DNA of 34,567 nucleotides from Actinomadura roseirufa (GTDB taxonomy: Bacteria; Actinomycetota; Actinomycetes; Streptosporangiales; Streptosporangiaceae), in NCBI RefSeq assembly GCF_900659635.1, contig NZ_CAACVB010000066.1, positions 1 through 34,567 on the forward strand. The letters are read 5' to 3'. Below the pieces are notes generated by a model, which worked only from the letters and a program-made list of their open reading frames with translations, had not been told where the DNA came from and made no database searches. The stretch's first letter is position 1. Each line of letters opens with the position of its first letter. Made by a program: the position numbers and the translations under genes. This document shows, one piece after another, positions 1 to 10,500 of the stretch.

Positions 1-58
1 AAGACGGCATACGAGATTGGCTGGAGTGACTGAGTTCAGACGTGTGCTCTTCCGATCT
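1..58 (+). other. Illumina P7/TruSeq adapter left on the contig end
   Basis: Positions 1-17 match the 3' part of the P7 flow-cell oligo (AAGACGGCATACGAGAT). About eight index-like bases follow. Positions 26-58 match the TruSeq read-2 adapter ending in GCTCTTCCGATCT, with one G missing from its GG. The sequence is synthetic and not part of the genome. Genomic sequence starts at 59. The apparent in-frame TAG at 58-60 is the last adapter T joined to genomic AG; the paralogous E domain near 15,717 has GAG CTG GAC there. The stop is therefore an artefact and the NRPS frame is open to the contig edge. Confidence 0.95.
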
Positions 59-60
59 AG

Positions 61-3000
61 CTGGACGCGGCGGCGCGGCGGCTGGCCCCGGCGGCGGGCG
101 CGATGGCGCGGTTCGTCTGGTTCGACCCGACGGGCGCGGACGGCGCGGACGGCATGGACGGCGCGGACGGCATGGACGGCATGGACGGCGCGGCGCCACC
201 GGCGGCGGGCCCCGGCCGGCTGCTGGTGGTGCTGCACCGGCTGGTCGCCGACGCCCTGTCCTGGGACATCCTGCGGCGCGATCTCGCGGAGGCGTGGGAG
301 AGCGTCCGGACGGGCGCGCCGCCGTCGCTGCCGCCCGTCCCGACGCCGATGGGGCGATGGGCGCGCGCGCTGGTGGAGGACGCCTCGCACGCGGAACGGG
401 TCGCGGAGCTGCCGTTCTGGGAGTCGGTGGTGGACGGCCCGGACCCGCTGCTCGGTGCCCGGCGGCTGGACCCGGCGGTGGACGTGACGTCCACGGTGGA
501 GTGGGTGCGGGTCCGGGTGCCCGAGGACGTGGCCGGGACGGTGCTGTCCGGGCTGCCCGACGCCTTCCACGGCGACCCCGCCGACGGGCCGCTGGCCGCG
601 CTGGCGCTGGCGGTGGCCGAGCGCCGCCGCCGGAAGGGCGCCGTGGCGGCCTCGGCCCTGGTCAGGCTGGAGGGCCACGGACGCGCGGACGGCGTGCTCC
701 CGGGCGCGGACCTGTCCGGCACCGTCGGCGGCCTCACCGCCGTGTTCCCCGCCCGGCTGGACCTCGCCGGGCTCGACCCGGCCGACGCGCTCGCGGGCGG
801 TCCGGCGGCGGGCGCGGCGCTCAAGGCCGTCAAGGAGCAGGTGCGCGCCGCCCCGGACGGCGGCGTCGGGTACGGGCTGCTCCGGCACCTGAACCCGGGC
901 ACGTCCTCCGTCCTGCGGGCGCGCCCGATGGGTCAGATCGCCTTCACCTACCGGGACCTGGCCTCGGCAGGGCCGCAGGCGGACCCGCGCGGCGCCGGGT
1001 GGGCGCAGGTCGCCGAGCCGGCCGTGCTGGACGCCGTCCAGGACGCCCTGCGCGAGGCGGCCATGCCCGCGCCCGCCGAGCTGGACGTCGTCGTCACCGT
1101 CACCGGCGGCCCGGACGGGCCGGGGCTGGACGCCGAGTTCGGCGCACCGGCGGGCGTGCTCTCGCCCGCCGAGGTGCAAGAGCTGGCCGAGCTGTGGCTG
1201 ACCGCCCTGGAGGGCCTGGCCGCGCACGCCGCGAAGCCGGATGCGGGCGGCCTGACGCCCTCGGACGTGCCGCTGGTCCGAGTGGGACAGGACGAGATCG
1301 AGGCATGGGAGCGGCGCCACCCGGCGCTCGCCGATATCTGGCCGACGACCCCGTTGCAGTCGGGACTGCTGTTCCACAGCCTGGCCAACGAGTCGGAGTT
1401 CGACCCCTACCGCGTGCAGAGCGTGTTCCACCTGAGCGGGCCGGTGGACCCGTCCCGGCTGCGCGAGGCGTGGCGGGCCCTGCTGGACCGCCACGCCGGG
1501 CTGCGCGCCGCGTTCGTCCACGACGCCGCCGGGCGGCCGGTCCAGCTGATCGTCGATGGCGTGTCGCCGCCCTGGAGCGAGGCCGACATGGGCGAGCTGG
1601 GGGAGGCCGGCCGCGAGGAGGCCCTCGACGGGTTCCTGGCCGGAGACCGGGCCGTCCCGTTCGACCTGGCCGAGCCGCCGCTGCTGCGGCTCGCCCTGCT
1701 GAGGTTCGGGACGGACCGGTCGGAGCTGGTCCTCACCGCCCACCACGCGGTGCTCGACGGGTGGTCGCTGCCGCTGCTGGCCGAGGAGCTGCTGCGGCTC
1801 TACGCGACCGGCGGCGACGCGTCCGCGCTGCCCGAGGCGCGCTCCTACCGTGACTTCCTGGCCTGGCTGTCCCGGCAGGACGGGGACGCGGCGGCGCGGG
1901 CCTGGGCGCGGGAGCTCGACGGGCTGGACGAGCCCGCGATGCTCGCGCCGGGCGCGTCCGGCACCGGTGCGGAAACGGCGTCCGACCTTGGCGGCACGGA
2001 GGTCGGTCGGGTCGCGGTACCGCTGTCCTCCCGGGAGGCGGCGGCGCTGGCCCGCCGCGCGGCGGAGCTGGGCGTCACGGTGAACACCGTCGTCCAGGGC
2101 GCCTGGGCCGTCCTGTGCGGGCTGCTGACCGGGCGCCGGGACGTGGTGTTCGGTGCCACGGTGTCCGGGCGCCCGCCCGCGCTGCCGGGCGCGGACGCGA
2201 CGGTGGGCATGTTCGTCAACACCGTGCCCGTGCGGGTGCGGTGCGCTCCCGGGGACTCCGTCGCCGAGCTGCTGACCGGCCTCCAGGAACGGCAGGCCGC
2301 GCTGCTGGACCACCATCACGCCGCGCTGACCGAGGTGCGGCGGCTGACCGGGCTGAGCGCGCTCTTCGACACCTGCGTCGCCTTCGAGTCCTTCCCGGTG
2401 GACCGCCCGGCCATCGCCGCCGCGGGCGCGGCGGCCGGGATCGCCTGCACCGGGGTCCGCCTGGTCAGCGCCACCCACTACCCCCTGACGGTGATGGCGA
2501 TGGCCGGCCAGGGCACCGGGCCGAGGCTGACCCTCCAGTACCGGCGGAGCGTGTTCGGCGCGGACGCCGCCGCGTCCGTCGCGGCCCGCTTCGGGCGCGT
2601 CCTGCGCCAGGTGGCGGACGATCCCGGCCGCCGGGTCGGCGCGGTCGACGCGCTGGACCCGGCCGAGCGCGACCGCCTCCTGCGGGAGCTCAACGACACG
2701 GCGAGGCCCCGTGCGGACACCCCCGCCCTCACGATCCCCGAGCTGTTCGCGCGGCGCGCGGCGGACGCGCCCGGCGCGGTCGCGGTCGTCTCGGACGAGG
2801 GGTCGCTGACCTACGGGGAGCTCGCCGCCCGCGCCGGGGGGTGGGCGCGGGCGCTGACCCGGCGCGGGGTGGGACCCGAGTCGGTGGTGGCGGTGGCGCT
2901 GCCGCCGTCGGCCGACCTGGTGGCGGTGCTGCTCGGCGTGCTGCGGGCGGGCGGCGCGTACCTGCCGGTGGACCCCGCCCATCCGGCCGAGCGGATCGGC

Positions 3001-4515
3001 GTGATGATGGACGACACGCGCCCGGCCGTCCTGGTGACCACCGGCGACGTCGCCGCGCGCCTGCCGGGCCGCGACCTCCCGGTGATCCTGCTGGACGACC
3101 CGGCCGTGAAATCCGGTGGCACGGCCCCCGAGGGGACACCGCATCCGGACGGCCTCGCGTACGTGATCTACACGTCCGGCTCCACCGGGGTACCGAAGGG
3201 CGTGGGGGTGACCCACCGGGCGGTCGCCGACCTCGCCCTGGACCGCCGGTGGCGCGGCGGCGCCCACGATCGCGTGCTGCTGCACTCGACGCTGATGTTC
3301 GACGCGTCCGTCTGGGAGCTGTGGATCCCGCTGCTGGGCGGCGGGCGCGTCGTGGTCGCCGCGTCGGAGGCGCTCGACCCGGCCACCGTCGCGAGGCACG
3401 TCGCCGACCACGGCGTCACGTCCCTCTTCCTGACCACGGCGCTGTTCAACCTGCTGGTGCAGGAGGACGCGACATGCCTGGCCGGGCTGCGGGAGGTGTG
3501 GACCGGCGGCGAGCGCGCCTCGGCGTCCTCCTTCCAGCGCGCCCTGGACACGTGCCCCGGCACCACGTTCGTGCACGTCTACGGGCCGACGGAGACGACG
3601 GTGTACGCCACCGGCGTCCCGCTGCCCCCGGGCGGGCGGGTGGCGGACAACGTCCCGATCGGCGGGCCGCTGGACAACACGTCCGCCTACGTCCTGGACG
3701 GGGCGCTGCGCCCGGTGCCGCCGGGCGTCACCGGCGAGCTGTACCTGGCGGGCCCGGGTCTCGCGCGGGGATACGTGCGCAGGGCCGGGCTGACCGCCGC
3801 GCGGTTCGTGGCGTGCCCGTTCGGGCCGCCCGGGGCGCGCATGTACCGCACCGGCGACCTCGTGCGCTGGAACGCCTCCGGGCTGCTGGAGTACCTGGGG
3901 CGCGGCGACGCGCAGGTGAAGGTGCGCGGTTTCCGGATCGAGCCGGGTGAGATCGAGGCGGCCCTGCTGACCCACCCGGCGGTGGCGCAGGCCGTCGTGG
4001 TCGCGCGGGACGGGCGAGACGCGGCCGGGACGGTGCGGCTCGCCGCCTATGCCGTCCCGGCGGAATCGGCGGGACCGGCCCGGCCGACGGCCGGGGAGCT
4101 GCGCGAGCACGCGGCGCGGCGGCTGCCGGACTTCATGGTCCCGGCGGCGTTCACGGTGCTGGACCGGCTGCCGCTGACCCCGAACGGGAAGCTGGACCGC
4201 CGGGCCCTCCCCGAACCCGAGCTCACCGAGGCCGGCTACCGGGCGCCCCGGACGCCCCGGGAGGAGACGCTCTGCCGGCTGTACGCCGAGGTGCTCGGGC
4301 TCGACCGGGTCGGCGTCGACGACAACTTCTTCGCGATCGGCGGGCACTCGCTGCTGGCCACCCGGCTGTCGGGCCGCATCCGCGCCGCGCTCGGGCTGGA
4401 GGTGCCGGTCGGCGCGGTCCTGCGCTACCCGAGCGTCGTGGAACTGGCCCGCGAGCTGGACGACTTCACGAAATCGAGCAGGCCGCGCCTGCGCCGGATG
4501 AAGGTCAAGGAGTAG
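61..4515 (+). CDS. Non-ribosomal peptide synthetase, 5'-partial: degenerate E - C - A - T
   Basis: This is the C-terminal part of an NRPS cut by the contig edge; no start codon is present. The first ~390 residues are an epimerisation domain aligning with the one at 15,420-16,800, but key motifs are altered: HHLVVDG is HRLVADA (nt 235-255), RTVGWFT is GTVGGLT, and FNYLG is FTYRD. A condensation domain with intact HHAVLDG (nt 1741-1761) follows; its WSLPLL context is typical of D-accepting (DCL) C domains. The adenylation domain (about nt 2731-4200) has YTSGSTG at 3169, MYRTGD and NGKLD at 4183. My by-eye specificity signature is D-A-W-F-W-G-V-V-Y-K, nearest the leucine-type code I recall; weak. 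The carrier domain is GGHSL (Ser codon 4348). The protein ends in a basic tail just before the next synthetase, to which it should pass its peptide. Function is certain as a class, substrate uncertain. Confidence 0.95.
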   Translation: MDAAARRLAPAAGAMARFVWFDPTGADGADGMDGADGMDGMDGAAPPAAGPGRLLVVLHRLVADALSWDILRRDLAEAWESVRTGAPPSLPPVPTPMGRWARALVEDASHAERVAELPFWESVVDGPDPLLGARRLDPAVDVTSTVEWVRVRVPEDVAGTVLSGLPDAFHGDPADGPLAALALAVAERRRRKGAVAASALVRLEGHGRADGVLPGADLSGTVGGLTAVFPARLDLAGLDPADALAGGPAAGAALKAVKEQVRAAPDGGVGYGLLRHLNPGTSSVLRARPMGQIAFTYRDLASAGPQADPRGAGWAQVAEPAVLDAVQDALREAAMPAPAELDVVVTVTGGPDGPGLDAEFGAPAGVLSPAEVQELAELWLTALEGLAAHAAKPDAGGLTPSDVPLVRVGQDEIEAWERRHPALADIWPTTPLQSGLLFHSLANESEFDPYRVQSVFHLSGPVDPSRLREAWRALLDRHAGLRAAFVHDAAGRPVQLIVDGVSPPWSEADMGELGEAGREEALDGFLAGDRAVPFDLAEPPLLRLALLRFGTDRSELVLTAHHAVLDGWSLPLLAEELLRLYATGGDASALPEARSYRDFLAWLSRQDGDAAARAWARELDGLDEPAMLAPGASGTGAETASDLGGTEVGRVAVPLSSREAAALARRAAELGVTVNTVVQGAWAVLCGLLTGRRDVVFGATVSGRPPALPGADATVGMFVNTVPVRVRCAPGDSVAELLTGLQERQAALLDHHHAALTEVRRLTGLSALFDTCVAFESFPVDRPAIAAAGAAAGIACTGVRLVSATHYPLTVMAMAGQGTGPRLTLQYRRSVFGADAAASVAARFGRVLRQVADDPGRRVGAVDALDPAERDRLLRELNDTARPRADTPALTIPELFARRAADAPGAVAVVSDEGSLTYGELAARAGGWARALTRRGVGPESVVAVALPPSADLVAVLLGVLRAGGAYLPVDPAHPAERIGVMMDDTRPAVLVTTGDVAARLPGRDLPVILLDDPAVKSGGTAPEGTPHPDGLAYVIYTSGSTGVPKGVGVTHRAVADLALDRRWRGGAHDRVLLHSTLMFDASVWELWIPLLGGGRVVVAASEALDPATVARHVADHGVTSLFLTTALFNLLVQEDATCLAGLREVWTGGERASASSFQRALDTCPGTTFVHVYGPTETTVYATGVPLPPGGRVADNVPIGGPLDNTSAYVLDGALRPVPPGVTGELYLAGPGLARGYVRRAGLTAARFVACPFGPPGARMYRTGDLVRWNASGLLEYLGRGDAQVKVRGFRIEPGEIEAALLTHPAVAQAVVVARDGRDAAGTVRLAAYAVPAESAGPARPTAGELREHAARRLPDFMVPAAFTVLDRLPLTPNGKLDRRALPEPELTEAGYRAPRTPREETLCRLYAEVLGLDRVGVDDNFFAIGGHSLLATRLSGRIRAALGLEVPVGAVLRYPSVVELARELDDFTKSSRPRLRRMKVKE
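133..186 (+). repeat. Six 9-bp tandem repeats inside the first E domain
   Basis: Six in-frame copies of GGC(GCG or ATG)GAC encode Gly-Ala-Asp or Gly-Met-Asp. They lie directly before the strand carrying the catalytic His motif. The corresponding place in the intact E domain near 15,790 has a short linker (APPEPEAG). The repeat adds about 18 residues and looks like a replication-slippage expansion in a domain no longer under strong selection. Confidence 0.85.
4507..4512 (+). promoter_or_regulatory. Ribosome binding site (AAGGAG) for the second NRPS
   Basis: AAGGAG overlaps the last codons of the upstream NRPS and sits 10 nt before the ATG at 4523. It supports a genuine separate start. This argues against the two proteins being one gene broken by a sequencing frameshift, although the break falls exactly in a T-C linker. 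Confidence 0.8.
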
Positions 4516-4522
4516 ACGGCTG

Positions 4523-7500
4523 ATGATTCCCCTGTCTTTCGCGCAGCGCCGGTTGTGGTTCGTGCACCGCTTCGAGGGCCCGTCGGCGACCTACAACGTC
4601 CCGTTCCGGGTGCGGCTGGCGGGCGCGCTGGACGTGCGGGCGCTGGAGGCGGCGCTCCGGGACGTCGTGGCGCGCCACGAGAGCCTGCGGACGCTGATCG
4701 TCGAGGACGAGCGGGGCGTGCCGTCCCAGCGCGTCGTCCCGCTGGACGAGACGGGCGTGACGGTCCCGCTCGTCGTGGTGGACCCCGGTGAGGTGGACGC
4801 CGCGGTGGCGGAGGCGGTGCGGTACCCGTTCGACCTGGCCACGGAGATCCCGCTGCGGGCGCGGCTGTTCGCCTGCGGGCCCGGCGAGTACGTGCTGGTG
4901 CTGCTGATCCACCACATCGCCATGGACGGCGAGTCGATGGCGCCGCTGGTGCGCGACCTGTCGGCCGCCTACACCGCGCGTGCGTCGGGCCGTGTGCCGG
5001 TGTGGCCGGAGCTGCCGGTGCAGTATGCGGACTACACGCTCTGGCAGCGGGAGCTGCTGGGCGACGAGGACGACCCGGAGAGCGTCGCGGCGCAGCAGTT
5101 CGGCTACTGGCGCGGGGAGCTGGCGGGGGTACCGCAGCCGTTGCCGCTGCCCGCCGACCGTCCCCGCCCGGCGGTAGCGAGCCGCCGCGGCGACATGGTG
5201 GAGTTCCGGCTCGGCCCCGCGCTGCGCGCCGCGGTCGAGGAGCTGGCGCGGCGGCACGACGCGACCGTGGCGATGGTCCTCCAGGCGGGACTGGGCGCCC
5301 TGCTGCACCGGCTGGGCGGCGGCGAGGACATCACGATCGGCTGCACCATCGCGGGCCGCACCGACGAGGGCCTGGCGGATCTCGTGGGCTTCTTCGTCAA
5401 CACGTGGGTGCTGCGGGCCGACGTGTCGGGCGGCCCCGCCTTCGACGAGCTGCTGCGACGCGTCCGGGACAAGGCGCTGGCCGCCTACAACAACCAGGAC
5501 GCCCCGTTCGAGCGGCTGGTCGAGCTGCTCAACCCCGAGCGCTCCACGTCCTACCACCCGCTCTTCCAGGTGGCGTTCACCTGGCAGAGCCAGGCCCGCG
5601 TCGAGATGGACCTGCCCGGGGTGCTGGCGACGCTGGAGGGCGTCCGGACGGGGACCGCGAAGTTCGACCTGGAGTTCAGCTTCGCCCACGACCCCGACGG
5701 GCGGGGCCTGCTGTGCCAGCTGGAGTACGCCACCGACCTGTTCGACCGGGAGACGGCCGAGGCGGTCGCGTCCCGGTTCGAGCGGGTGCTGCGGCAGGCG
5801 GCGGCCGACCCGTCCCGCCCGGTGGACGAGCTGGACGTCCTCGACGCGGCGGAGACGGACCTCGTGCTGCGCGGCGTGAACGACACGGCCGTCCCGGTGC
5901 CCGGCGCGCCGGTCGCCGAGCTGTTCGCGCGGCGGGCCGCCGAACGGCCGGGCGACATCGCGGTCGCGTCCGGCGACGTCTCCCCGTCGGGCGCCTCACT
6001 CACCTACGGCGAGCTCGATGCCCGCGCCAACCGCCTGGCCCGCGTCCTGGCCGGGCGCGGCGTGGGACCGGAGTCCGTGGTGGGCGTGGCGCTGCCGCGC
6101 TCCCTGGAACTGGTGGTCGCGGTGCTGGCGGTCGTGAAGGCGGGCGGCGCGTACCTGCCGGTGGACCCCGCCTACCCCGCCGACCGGATCGCGTTCATGG
6201 TGGCGGACTCGGCGGCGGGCCTGATGATCGCGGACGCCGCCACGGCGGAACGGCTCGCCGGCCCGGCGGTGCCGGTACTGGAGATCGACGACCCGGAGGT
6301 CGCGGCGGCGGTGGCCGCCGCCGATCCCGCGCCGATGGGCGACGCCGACCGGGTGCGCCCGGCGTCGGCGGACGACACCGCGTACATCATCTACACGTCC
6401 GGCTCCACCGGGCGCCCCAAGGGCGTCGCCGTCACCCAGCGGGCCCTCGCCGCGCTGGCGCTGGACCGGCGCTGGGGCGGCGGCGCGCACGAGCGGGTCC
6501 TGCTCCACTCGCCGCTGACGTTCGACGCGTCGGTATGGGAGCTGTGGGTGCCGCTGCTGCGCGGCGGGCGGGTCGTCGCGGCCCGTCCCGGCTCCCTCGA
6601 CCCCGGGACGCTCGCGGAGTACGCGGACCGCCAGGGCGTGACCTCGGTCTTCCTGACCACGGCGCTGTTCAACCTGCTGGTGCAGGAGGACGCCACGTGC
6701 CTGGCGGGGCTGCGGGAGGTGTGGACCGGCGGCGAGCGCGGCTCGGCGTCCTCGTTCCGGCGCGCGCTGGAGGCGTGCCCGGACACGCGGTTCGTGCACG
6801 TCTACGGCCCGACGGAGACGACCGTCTACGCCACGGCGGGCCCGCTGGACCCGGCCGCCGAGCCCGGCGGGGACGTCCTGATCGGCGGCCCGATGGACAA
6901 CACCCGCGCCTACGTCCTGGACGCCCGGCTGCGGCCGGTGCCGCCCGGGGTGCCGGGCGAGCTCTACCTGGCCGGGGCGGGCCTGGCGCGGGGCTACGTC
7001 GCCCGCGCCGGGCTGACCGCCGAGCGGTTCGTGGCCTGCCCGTTCGGCGGGCCGGGCGAGCGGATGTACCGCACCGGCGACGTCGTGGCGTGGACGCGGG
7101 ACGGCGCGCTGGCCTTCCGGGGACGGGCCGACGCGCAGGTGAAGGTGCGCGGCTTCCGGATCGAGCCGGGCGAGGTCGAGGCCGCCCTGGTGGCGCATCC
7201 GAGGGTGGCGCGGGCGGTGGTCGTCGCCCGCGAGGACGCCGGGGGCGGCGCGAGCAGGCGCCTCGTCGGCTACGTCGTGCCCGACGGCGCGGGCCAGGCC
7301 GGGTTCGGGAACGTGGCCGACCTCCGCGACTTCGACTTCGACCTCGGCGCGGGCGTGTCGGCCGGGGAGCTGCGCGCGTTCCTGGCGGGACGGCTGCCGG
7401 AGTTCATGGTGCCGTCGGCGTTCGTGGTCCTCGGCGCGCTGCCGCTGACGCCGAACGGCAAGGTGGACCGGCGGGCGCTGCCCGCCCCGGAGTTCACCGG

Positions 7501-10500
7501 CGAGGTGTACCGGGCGCCGCGGACCCCGTCGGAGGAGATCCTCGCCGAGGTGTTCGCGGACGTCCTCGACGTGGAGCGGGTCGGAGTCGACGACGACTTC
7601 TTCGCCGTCGGCGGGGACAGCATCCGGTCGATCCAGGTGGTGTCGCGGGCACGCGCGCGCGGGATCGAGATCAGCGCGCGCGACGTCTTCGACCACCGGA
7701 CGGTCGCCAGGCTCGCCGAGGCGGTGGACGCCCGCTCGGCCGCCTCGGCGGACGTCCCCGGCGGCGCCCCGGGAAACGAGGTGGAGCCGTCCCGGGACGC
7801 GGACGGGCCGCTGGTCGAGGTGGACCCGGCCGAGCTGGAGGCGTGGCGGGAGCGCTACCCGGGCCTGGTGGAGGCGTGGCCGCTCGCCCCCCTCCAGGCG
7901 GGCCTGCTGTTCCACGCGATGCTGGCCGACGCCGCCTCCGACGCCTACCACATGCAGTTCGTCGTCCACCTGTCCGGCGAGGTGGAGCCGGAGCGGATGC
8001 GCGGTGCGGGCCAGGCGCTGCTGGACCGCCACCCCAACCTGCGGACCGCGTTCGTCGCCACCGAGGCCGGCGACCCCGTCCAGCTCGTGGTGGACGGGGT
8101 CCGGCTGCCCTGGCGGCACGTCGACCTCGGCGGCCTCGCCGAAGCCGAGCGGGACGAGGCGCTCCGGCGGTTCCTGGAGGGGGACCGCGACGCCCGCTTC
8201 GACCCCGCCGAGCCGCCGATGCTGCGGCTGGCGCTGGTGACGCTCGGCGCGGGGCGGTCGGAACTGGTCGTCACGGCCCACCACGTGCTGTTCGACGGGT
8301 GGTCCCTGCCGCTGCTGATGCAGGACCTCCTCCGGCTGTACGGGACGGAGGGCGACCCGTCGGCGCTGCCGCCGGTGCCCGGGTACCGCGGCTACCTGGC
8401 ATGGCTGTCGGAGCAGGACCCCGCCGAGTCGGCGCGGGCCTGGGCCGAGGAACTCGACGGCGTCGACGAACCCACCCTTCTGGCGGCCGGGACGGTCCCC
8501 GACCCGGACGCCACGGACGAAACGGGCGTGGTCGACGTCCCGCTGCCGGTGGACGCGGCGCGCGAGCTGGCCCGGCGCGCCGCCGAGCTGGGCGTCACGC
8601 TCAACACCGTCGTCCAGGTCGCCTGGGGCGTCCTGCTCGGGCGGCTCACCGGCAGGCGGGACGTGCTGTTCGGTGCCGCGGTGTCGGGCCGCCCGCCCGC
8701 CGTCCCCGGCGTCGCCGCCATGATCGGGCTGTTCATCAACACGGTCACGGTGCGCGTGCGGCCCGCCCCGGACGCCACGCTCGCCGAGCTGCTCGCGGAC
8801 GTGCAGAACCGGCAGGTCGCGCTGCTGGAGCACCATCACCACGGGCTGGCCGCCGTCCAGCGGGCCGCCGGGACCGGCGCGCTGTTCGACACCATCATCG
8901 GCTTCGAGTCCTACCCGGTCGACCGGGAGGGGATCAGGGAGGCCGGCGGCGCCGCCGGGATCGAGACCACCGGGATCAGGACGTCCGGCGGCACCCACTA
9001 CCCGCTGGCCGTCCTGGCGTTCGAGGACCCGCACCTGCGGGTGGCCCTCCAGTACCGGCGCGGCGTGTTCGGCCGGGAGACCGCCGAGACCATGGCGGCC
9101 CGGTTCGCCCGGATCCTGCGGCAAGTGGTCGCCGATCCGGACATCCCGGTGGGACGGGTGGACGTCCTCGACCCGGCGGAGCGGGACCGGGTGCTGTCGG
9201 GCGGGGACGGCGCCGCCGCCCCGGTGGAGCCCGCGACGATCCCGGAGCTGTTCGCGCGCCGCGTCGCGGACCGGCCGGACGCCGCCGCGGTCGTGTTCGG
9301 GGAGCGGACGCTGACGTACCGGGAGATCGACGACCGCGCCGCCCGGCTCGCCCGCGTCCTCGCCGGGCGCGGCGTGGGACCGGAGTCGGTGGTGGGCGTG
9401 GCGCTGCCACGCTCGCCCGAGCTCGTGGTCGCGGTGCTGGCCGTGCTGAAGGCGGGCGGCGCCTACCTGCCGGTCGACGCGTCCTACCCGGCAGGGCGGA
9501 TCGCGTTCATGGTCGGGGACTCGGCCGCCCGCCTGGTCATCGCGGACGCGGCGACAGCGGAGCGGATGGCCGGGCTCACGGCGCCGGTCCTGGAGATCGA
9601 CGCCCCGGGCACCGCCGCGGCGGTCGCGGACGCCGCGCCGCTGCGGGACGCCGACCGCCGCGCGCCCCTGGCGGCGCGCAACACCGCCTACGTCATCTAC
9701 ACCTCCGGGTCGACGGGCCGCCCGAAGGGCGTCGCGGTCACCCACGAGGGCGTCGCGAGCCTGCTGGCGACCCAGGTGGCGGCGCTGGGGATCACGCCCG
9801 AGAGCCGTGTGCTGCAGTTCGCCTCGCCGAGCTTCGACGCGTCGGTGTGGGAGCTGTGCACGGCGCTGCTGTCGGGCGCCGCGCTGGTGCTCGCCCCCCG
9901 GGACGCCCTGGCGCCCGGCGACCCGCTGGCGCGGACCGTCGCCGAGCGGCGGGTGACGCACGCGCTGCTGCCCCCGGCGGTATTGGCCGCGCAGCCGCCC
10001 GGGTCCCTGCCCGGCCTGGGGTGCCTGGTCGTCGGCGGGGACGCCACGTCCCCCGAGCTGGTCGCGGCGTGGGCGCCCGGACGCCGGATGGTCAACGCCT
10101 ACGGCCCGACGGAGACGACGGTCATCGCCTCGATGAGCGCGCCGCTGACGGGCGACGGCGCCGCACCGCCGATCGGCGGGCCGGTCGCCGGAACCCGCCT
10201 CTACGTCCTGGACGCGGGGCTGCGGCCGGTGCCGCCGGGCGTCGCGGGCGAGCTGTACGCCGCCGGGCCCGGCCTGGCGCGCGGGTACGCCGGACGCGCC
10301 GCGCTGACCGCCGAGCGGTTCGTGGCCTGCCCGTTCGGCGGGCCGGGCGAGCGGATGTACCGCACCGGCGACCTCGCCCGCTGGACCCCCGGCGGCGCGC
10401 TGGAGTACGCCGGGCGGGCGGACGCCCAGGTCAAGATCCGCGGTTTCCGGATCGAGCCGGGGGAGGTCGAGTCGGCGCTGACCTCGCACCCCGGCGTCGA

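Noticed and set aside
4499..4525. The two NRPS genes as one gene broken by a frameshift
   Set aside because: The split lies in a T-C linker resembling the internal one near 12,160, which made this tempting. But AAGGAG stands 10 nt before the second ATG and the second protein starts exactly at motif C1, a common arrangement in actinomycetes.
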